Positions 7,365 through 11,523 of a stretch of DNA of 11,523 nucleotides are shown here, in pieces (positions within the stretch are counted from its first letter, which is position 1; each line of letters opens with the position of its first letter). The stretch comes from Pseudomonadota bacterium (GTDB lineage Bacteria; Pseudomonadota; Alphaproteobacteria; Acetobacterales; Acetobacteraceae). The stretch spans positions 1 through 11,523 of the forward strand of contig JAKAQU010000056.1 in NCBI GenBank assembly GCA_021819535.1, in the 5' to 3' direction. The notes under the pieces are model-generated. The model was given only the letters and a program-made list of their open reading frames with translations. It searched no databases and was not told the DNA's origin. The translations under genes were made by a program, and so were the position numbers.

Positions 7365-7952
7365 TCAGCCCGCCGCCTGCGCGGCGAGCGCCTGCTCAAC
7401 CGCTGCCGAAACCATGTCCGTCTCGGGTGCCCGCCCGGTGAGACGCGCGATCAAGGCGGCGGCGGTTTCGTGCGCCGCGTCGCGGAGAGCGCCCATCGCC
7501 GCTCGTTCGGCCGCGGCGATGCGGGTCTCGGCGGCAGCGAGTTCGGCCTTGAGCCGGGCATCGAGCACGCCAGCATGAGAGAGCGCCTCGGTTTTCGCCC
7601 GTTCGGTCGCGCTGGCGATGGCGGCTTGCGCCTCGTCATGGGCATGGCGCGCAGCGGCCTCCAGTTCGGCGATGGCCTCGTCGGCGGCACGCTTGGCGGC
7701 GCGGGCGGCGTCGAGATCGCCGCCGATGCGCCGGGCGCGCTCCTCCAACACCGAGGCGACCCGTGGCAGCCCCCATTGGGCAAGCAACAGATAGAGGGCA
7801 AAGAAAATGAGGGCGAGCCACACCACCTGGCTGACCAGCAATTTGTCAGCGAAATCGAGCTGCGGCATGCCCCCTTTCTTACCCTCGGCGAGGGCGAGCG
7901 TGGGAACGGCGAAGAAAAACGGCACCAGCAAGGTGGCGAGGCGGCGCGGCAT
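7365..7952 (-). CDS. atpF': ATP synthase Fo subunit b' (second stalk subunit)
   Basis: This 195-residue b/b' family protein is the partner of the downstream b subunit, as in purple bacteria and chloroplasts. GGMPQLDF then SQVVWL precede one membrane helix (~40-60) and a long charged helix (~65-170). In addition there is a signal-peptide-like start (MPRRLATLL, hydrophobic core, ALAEG at ~20-24), so the N-terminus could be cleaved or form a second membrane segment. A GGGAG ribosome site lies seven bases before the ATG. It is separated from atpE by 72 bases that hold a strong hairpin, and from atpF by 15 bases. Confidence 0.93.
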   Translation of the reverse strand: MPRRLATLLVPFFFAVPTLALAEGKKGGMPQLDFADKLLVSQVVWLALIFFALYLLLAQWGLPRVASVLEERARRIGGDLDAARAAKRAADEAIAELEAAARHAHDEAQAAIASATERAKTEALSHAGVLDARLKAELAAAETRIAAAERAAMGALRDAAHETAAALIARLTGRAPETDMVSAAVEQALAAQAAG

Positions 7953-7971
7953 CGTGGCTCCCTCATATCCG

Positions 7972-7996
7972 CCGCCGGCGCGTCTATGGCCGGCGG
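7972..7996 (-). other. GC hairpin between atpE and atpF'
   Basis: In the minus-strand transcript CCGCCGGC pairs perfectly with GCCGGCGG (eight G-C pairs) across a nine-base loop. It is placed about 30 bases after the atpE stop and about 20 bases before the atpF' start. No U-run follows, so it is not a classical terminator. A hairpin here could protect the 3' end of a processed atpE message or reduce read-through; subunit c is needed in many copies per complex, subunit b' in one. Confidence 0.65.
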
Positions 7997-8024
7997 TGAG
8001 AATGGCGGCGAACCCGTTTCGGGG

Positions 8025-8249
8025 TCAGGCGAACAGGATGAGGAAGGCGATGAGCAGCGCGAACAGCGCCACCGCCTCCGTCAGCGCGAAGCCGAGAATG
8101 CCAATGCCGAACACCTGGTCGCGCGAGGCCGGGTTGCGGGCGATGCTGTTGACCAGGGAAGAGAAGATGTTGCCGATGCCGACGCCGACCCCGGCGAGGG
8201 CGATCACGGCAATACCGGCCCCGAGGGCCTTGGCGGCGTTGACGTCCAT
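8025..8249 (-). CDS. atpE: ATP synthase Fo subunit c
   Basis: This 74-residue hairpin proteolipid forms the rotor ring. Helix 1 carries the small-residue packing repeat GVGVGIG (20-26). The loop is ARNP (37-40), the contact with F1 gamma/epsilon. Helix 2 carries the ion-binding carboxylate E58 in GFALTEAVALF. The Gln in helix 1 and the Ser/Thr next to the Glu that mark sodium-binding rings are absent, so a proton ring is expected. AAAGGA lies about nine bases before the ATG. It sits between atpB (48-base gap) and atpF' (72-base gap with a hairpin). Confidence 0.97.
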   Translation of the reverse strand: MDVNAAKALGAGIAVIALAGVGVGIGNIFSSLVNSIARNPASRDQVFGIGILGFALTEAVALFALLIAFLILFA

Positions 8250-8297
8250 GGATGTTGGTCCTTTCGTTATCGAAGAGAGTTGCGAGAGAGAGCAGGC

Positions 8298-9065
8298 TCA
8301 GTGCAGATGCACCGCGTCGTGCAGATAGATGCAGGTGAGGATGGCGAACACATAGGCTTGCAGGAACGCGACCAGAAGCTCGAAACCCATCAGCGCGACA
8401 TTGAGGACGAGCGGGCCGAGCGCCATCGCATAGCCGAGGGCCCCGAGCGCGCCGGCGAGCATGAGCATGAAGCTCGCGAACACCTCGAACATAACGTGTC
8501 CCGCCGTCATGTTGGCGAAGAGACGAATGGAGAGTGACACCGGGCGCGAGAGGTAAGAGAGGATCTCGATCGGGATGATCAGCGGCGCGAGCAGCTTGGG
8601 CGCGCCGGCGGGGAAGAAATAGGTGAAGAAATGAAGCCCGTGGATGCGAAGGGCGACCAAGGTGACCAAAACGATGACCAGGATCGCAAGCGCCCCCGTC
8701 ACCATCAAATGGCTGGTAAAGGTGAAGAAATAAGGGAACAAGCCGAGCAGATTACCCATCAGGATGAAGGTAAAAAGGGTGAAGATGAAGGGAAAAAACC
8801 GCTTTCCCTCCTCGCCGATTTGATCGAGGCACATATTGTAGATGAACTCGTAGAAATATTCGGCCAAGGCCTGCAGCCGACCGGGCACGATGGCGCGCGG
8901 CTTCATGCCGAAATAGAGCAGCCCCAGGATCAAGGCGCCGGCAATCAGCATGATTTCATTGGAATTGGTGAAATTGACCGCGCCGCCGACCTCGCCCAAG
9001 CCGTGGCCGAGGCGGAACTGCCCGAGTGCGTCGATCGCCGAACCTTCTGCCGCCAAGACTATCAT
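8298..9065 (-). CDS. atpB: ATP synthase Fo subunit a
   Basis: Subunit a (255 residues) forms the two proton half-channels beside the c ring. The essential arginine is R181 in SIRLFANMTAGH. E229 and Q236 in GFELLVAFLQAY lie in the last membrane helices at positions expected for the channel. Membrane segments are apparent at ~37-53, ~91-115, ~120-140, ~160-176, ~190-220 and ~222-247. The start at 9065 is preceded by GGAAGGGG. A 93-base gap to atpI contains copy B of the dispersed palindrome. Confidence 0.97.
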   Translation of the reverse strand: MIVLAAEGSAIDALGQFRLGHGLGEVGGAVNFTNSNEIMLIAGALILGLLYFGMKPRAIVPGRLQALAEYFYEFIYNMCLDQIGEEGKRFFPFIFTLFTFILMGNLLGLFPYFFTFTSHLMVTGALAILVIVLVTLVALRIHGLHFFTYFFPAGAPKLLAPLIIPIEILSYLSRPVSLSIRLFANMTAGHVMFEVFASFMLMLAGALGALGYAMALGPLVLNVALMGFELLVAFLQAYVFAILTCIYLHDAVHLH

Positions 9066-9116
9066 CCCCTTCCAAAACCGGCAGCGTGCCGGATTTCGTA
9101 TCCCCGCGCCACCCTC

Positions 9117-9162
9117 AGAGCGCCGCCCGATCTGATGCCAATCAGACCGGAGGTTGCTCTAG
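9117..9162. repeat. Dispersed imperfect palindrome, copy B, in the atpI-atpB gap
   Basis: AGAGC, five bases, CCGATCTGATG (9127-9137), then CCA, ATCAGACCGG (9141-9150), four bases, TGCTCTAG (9155-9162). The inner stem is TCTGAT/ATCAGA with GCCA loop, extended by three G-C pairs past one mismatch, and AGAGC/GCTCT can close the outside. Order and spacing match the copy at 1351-1398. The TAG stop of atpI (minus strand, 9159-9161) is part of this element. Confidence 0.75.
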
Positions 9163-9491
9163 CGCCGGCCGCGCGCCGCGCGTGGCCCGACCAGACGCCA
9201 GACATTCAGCATCCCGGCCGCCCCGCCGAGCAGCACGAACGCCGCGAGAAACAGCGGCCTCGTGTGCAGCCAGCGATCCAGCCCATACCCGATGGCGACC
9301 GCGACCGCGAGCGCCGAAGCCAATTCCACACCAACCCGCAGCCCGAGAGCGAGGGCATTGGCCGGCACCTCCGCCGGCCCCGAAGATGTCTCCGGCCGGT
9401 CGAGCCCCTGGCGGCTGCGCGCCGCGGCCAGCCGCGTCTCGAATGACGCGGCCCCGCGCCCACCATCACCGCCGGCCCGATCTTCGCCCAT
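9159..9491 (-). CDS. atpI: AtpI/AtpZ-family ATP synthase accessory protein
   Basis: A 110-residue protein with a charged, disordered N-terminal ~40 residues and two membrane helices (~46-70 and ~79-98). Between them is GYGLDRW (68-74), the family's conserved glycine/aspartate turn, and GGAAGMLNVWR follows. Family members assist c-ring assembly or Mg2+ supply to the complex. The frame opens at 9632, but ATG 9491 is chosen: it has GGGAGGTG a few bases upstream, and the longer form would run through the mapped promoter. It is the first gene of the Fo operon. Confidence 0.87.
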   Translation of the reverse strand: MGEDRAGGDGGRGAASFETRLAAARSRQGLDRPETSSGPAEVPANALALGLRVGVELASALAVAVAIGYGLDRWLHTRPLFLAAFVLLGGAAGMLNVWRLVGPRAARGRR

Positions 9492-9531
9492 CGACACCTC
9501 CCTTCGGGTGGTTCCACCAGAAGGCAGGCGC

Positions 9532-9560
9532 TTGCTAGAGGCAGGGGACGGGCTAGTCAA
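9532..9560 (-). promoter_or_regulatory. Sigma-70-type promoter of the atp Fo operon
   Basis: On the minus strand TTGACT (9560-9555) and TAGCAA (9537-9532) are separated by exactly 17 bases. The -35 box matches the consensus at five of six positions. Transcription would begin near 9525, giving a leader of ~35 bases before the atpI ATG. It sits in the 139-base gap between atpI and the divergent dehydrogenase. Confidence 0.65.
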
Positions 9561-9630
9561 GAATGCTTGATGTCCGACTTGCGCGCGCGCGCCGTCTTTC
9601 GCACCATCGCCCGACGAAAAGGAGGAATTC

Positions 9631-10638
9631 ATGGCCGGAATGGTGCTCTACTCGGAAGCCCTCTACCCCGACGACGCGGTGGAACGCGGCATTTTCGGCC
9701 CCGATCTCGGGGTTCGGTTCGCCGATGCGGCGAGCGTTGCCGATATTCCCGAGGCTTTGGCCGCCGAGGCCGAGGGGCTGATGATTTTCCGCCATTTCCT
9801 GCCGGGACACGAACTCGCCCGCTTCCCGCGGCTCCGCGCCGTGGTGCGCATGGGGGTGGGCTACGACCGGCTCGACCGTGCCGCCTGCGCGGCACGTGGC
9901 ATTCTCGTCTGCAACGTCCCCGATTATGGCACGACCGAGGTCGCCGATCACGCGATCGCCCTCGCCCTCGCGCTCCGCCGCGGCCTGTTGCTGCATCATG
10001 CAGCGCAGCGCGCAACACCCCCCGCCGCCTGGCGCTATCTCGATCATCCGCTGATCCGGCGGAACGACACCCTCGGCTTCGGCATTCTCGGCCTCGGCCG
10101 CATCGGCACCGCGGTGGCCCTCCGCGCCAAGGCGTTCGGCGCCCGTGTCATCGCCTATGACCCTTACCAGCCCAATGGCACCGAGCGCGCGCTCGGCATC
10201 GATCGTGCGCGAAGCCTCGATGACTTGCTCGCCAGCGTCGACACGCTCTCGATCCACGCGCCGCTGACGGCGGAGACGCGGGGCATGCTCGGGGCGCGCG
10301 CGTTGGCGCTGCTGCCGGCGGGGGCGGTGGTGATCAACACTGCGCGCGGGCCAATCCTCGATGTCGAGGCGCTGGCCGAGGCAATGCGCGCCGGCCATAT
10401 CGCCGGCGCCGGGCTCGACGTGCTCCCCGTCGAGCCGCCGGGCGACCCCGTGCCGACGCTTCTCGCCGCCTATCGCGCGCGCGAGGCCTGGGTCGAGGGG
10501 CGCCTCATCATCACGCCGCATTCGGCCTTCCACACGCCCGAGGCATGGCGGGACATCCGCGTCAAATCCGCCGAAACCATGCGCGCAGCCCTCCTCGGCC
10601 CGCGCCCGCAAAACGTCATCACACCGGAGATGTTCTGA
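9631..10638 (+). CDS. NAD-dependent D-2-hydroxyacid dehydrogenase, CtBP-like group
   Basis: A 335-residue cytosolic D-isomer-specific 2-hydroxyacid dehydrogenase that reduces a 2-keto acid (or oxidises the D-hydroxy acid) with NAD(H). The Rossmann motif GILGLGRIG is at 151-159, with D177 ending the second strand, which favours NAD over NADP. The catalytic trio is R239 in NTARGP, E268 in LDVLPVEPP and H297 in ITPHSAF. The long insert before the final His (a PTLLAAYRA segment) and the NVITPEMF-type ending resemble CtBP-like bacterial members. The substrate is not readable from the sequence. The ribosome site AAAAGGAGG is followed by a five-base gap to the ATG. It is divergent from atpI and 211 bases upstream of the DUF1097-Fae gene on the same strand. 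Confidence 0.92.
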   Translation: MAGMVLYSEALYPDDAVERGIFGPDLGVRFADAASVADIPEALAAEAEGLMIFRHFLPGHELARFPRLRAVVRMGVGYDRLDRAACAARGILVCNVPDYGTTEVADHAIALALALRRGLLLHHAAQRATPPAAWRYLDHPLIRRNDTLGFGILGLGRIGTAVALRAKAFGARVIAYDPYQPNGTERALGIDRARSLDDLLASVDTLSIHAPLTAETRGMLGARALALLPAGAVVINTARGPILDVEALAEAMRAGHIAGAGLDVLPVEPPGDPVPTLLAAYRAREAWVEGRLIITPHSAFHTPEAWRDIRVKSAETMRAALLGPRPQNVITPEMF

Positions 10639-10849
10639 GCCTTTCCATTGGCCGGTCAGGATTTTGCCGGACGTTACGGGCAAGATTTCGCTTCCCATCC
10701 GGTCTGGTTTGTGATTTCGTGGCGTCTGTGTTGGTTTTTGCCTCGGCGGTTCGTGTTGCGGGCCGCGGGGGCTTGGTTTTGCGCCCGTTCATGACGACCA
10801 TGCTCCGGCAACAACGTCAATCAAGAAAAATTTCCGGGAGGATAGTAAT
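10639..10849 (+). promoter_or_regulatory. Intergenic leader before the DUF1097-Fae gene
   Basis: There are 211 non-coding bases, distinctly richer in T and G than the flanking genes (several TTGGTTTT-type runs at ~10730 and ~10773). I found no convincing -35/-10 pair and no hairpin with a T-run that would end the dehydrogenase transcript. A good ribosome site, GGGAGG (10836-10841), precedes the ATG at 10850 by eight bases. Confidence 0.4.
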
Positions 10850-11523
10850 ATGTCTCTACTCAATGCGCTGACGATTGCCATCGGCGTTCTCGCCGCGATC
10901 GCGACCTGGCTGTTTCTTGGCCCGTTGGGCGGCGTCCTCCAGATCTGGGTGGCGTTCGTCGCCTGGGGTTGCTTCTATCACTGCGGCGGCCAGGAAGCCG
11001 GTCTCAAGAACACTATTCTCGGCATGATTTTCGGTGCCGCGGTTGGCTGGATCTCGATGCTGGTGCTGGTTTTCGTGCCGCTCGGGGCGGCTTTGGGGCT
11101 GCCGATCTGGGCCGGCATCGTGGTCGGCATCGGCGTTGCCGTTCTGGTGATCGCCGCACGCTGCCCGCATTTCAGCGTAATTCCCGCCAATGTCTATGGC
11201 TTCGCCACCTTCGCGGGCTACGCGCTGCTCACCAATCAGGTGTCGCCGGGCGGCCTCCTCGGACCCTCGCTCGCCAATCCGTTGATCAATACCGCCCTCT
11301 CGGCGGCGATCGGGGCGATATTCGGCTATCTGTCACAAAAACTCGGCCTCGCGATGGCGGGAACGCAAGCCGCCCCGGCGGCGCCGGCTTCCACCCCGAG
11401 CGGCCCGCGGATGCCGATCACCAAGGTTTCGGTCGGCGAATCGCTGGTCGGCGACGGCAACGAGGTTGCGCATATCGATTTGATCATCGGCCCGCGCGGG
11501 AGTGCGGCGGAGACGGCGTTCTG
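10850..11523 (+). CDS. DUF1097 membrane domain fused to formaldehyde-activating enzyme (Fae), 3' end outside window
   Basis: The frame is open from the ATG at 10850 (GGGAGG eight bases upstream) to the right edge: 224 codons, no stop. Residues 1-~170 are a multi-pass membrane domain of the DUF1097/YcdZ type, with hydrophobic segments at ~5-25, 28-45, 56-80, 84-103, 114-128 and 146-165, and family-like WVAFVAWGCFY and GLKNTILGM stretches. Residues 171-187 are an Ala/Pro/Ser linker. From M188 the sequence is the Fae N-terminus: ITKVSVGESLVGDGNEVAH, then IDLIIGPRGS and AETAF. His208 sits where the catalytic His22 of Methylorubrum Fae lies. Fae joins formaldehyde to tetrahydromethanopterin and is normally soluble. 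The in-frame ATG at 11411 could allow a separate soluble Fae, but no strong ribosome site precedes it. The rest of Fae is not visible. Confidence 0.88.
   Translation, partial: MSLLNALTIAIGVLAAIATWLFLGPLGGVLQIWVAFVAWGCFYHCGGQEAGLKNTILGMIFGAAVGWISMLVLVFVPLGAALGLPIWAGIVVGIGVAVLVIAARCPHFSVIPANVYGFATFAGYALLTNQVSPGGLLGPSLANPLINTALSAAIGAIFGYLSQKLGLAMAGTQAAPAAPASTPSGPRMPITKVSVGESLVGDGNEVAHIDLIIGPRGSAAETAF

Noticed and set aside
7470..8537. 355-codon plus-strand frame across atpF', atpE and atpB
   Set aside because: Charged, low-complexity translation opposite three well-defined Fo genes.
10645..10690. Terminator after the hydroxyacid dehydrogenase
   Set aside because: The repeated GCCGG motifs are direct, not inverted, and no stable stem with a T-run forms.
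9553..10698. 381-codon frame antisense to the hydroxyacid dehydrogenase
   Set aside because: No domain recognised; the sense gene has all catalytic motifs and a perfect ribosome site.
10856..11190. Minus-strand frames opposite the DUF1097-Fae gene
   Set aside because: Low-complexity polar translations; the plus strand has a clear ribosome site and two recognisable domains.

Overview
The window is GC-rich, densely packed chromosomal DNA from an alphaproteobacterium. It most resembles Rhodospirillales/Acetobacteraceae. This rests on the Fo order atpI-atpB-atpE-atpF'-atpF with duplicated b subunits and no F1 genes beside it, on the metX/metW pair divergent from a chorismate mutase-hisC-tyrC cluster, and on codon and base usage. 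The genus cannot be fixed from the sequence alone. No tRNA, rRNA, CRISPR array or insertion sequence was seen.

Layout. (1) 3-1412, plus: the 3' part of a GAF-EAL cyclic-di-GMP phosphodiesterase with a C-terminal Cys/His-rich segment that resembles a zinc-sensing CZB domain. (2) 1409-3228, minus: metX and metW, coupled by an ATGA overlap, for homoserine acylation in methionine synthesis. (3) 3325-6273, plus: chorismate mutase (with a decayed prephenate-dehydratase-like tail), a HisC-type aminotransferase and prephenate dehydrogenase. All three overlap by 4-8 bases, so they form one translationally coupled aromatic amino acid operon. (4) 6260-9491, minus: the Fo operon of ATP synthase (atpI, a, c, b', b), with a clear sigma-70-type promoter upstream and a probable lipoprotein gene overlapping the end of atpF. 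(5) 9631-10638, plus: a D-2-hydroxyacid dehydrogenase. (6) 10850 to the window end, plus: an open reading frame that joins a DUF1097-type membrane domain to the start of a formaldehyde-activating enzyme (Fae) domain in one frame.

The most unusual item is the DUF1097-Fae fusion at the right edge. Fae is normally a soluble enzyme that condenses formaldehyde with tetrahydromethanopterin. Here its N-terminal segment, with the catalytic His, follows a multi-pass membrane domain and an Ala/Pro linker. Also notable are two copies of a dispersed imperfect palindrome (1351-1398 and 9117-9162) that share length, layout and sequence. One forms the C-terminal tail of the EAL protein and the other supplies the stop codon of atpI. 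A strong GC hairpin lies just downstream of atpE.
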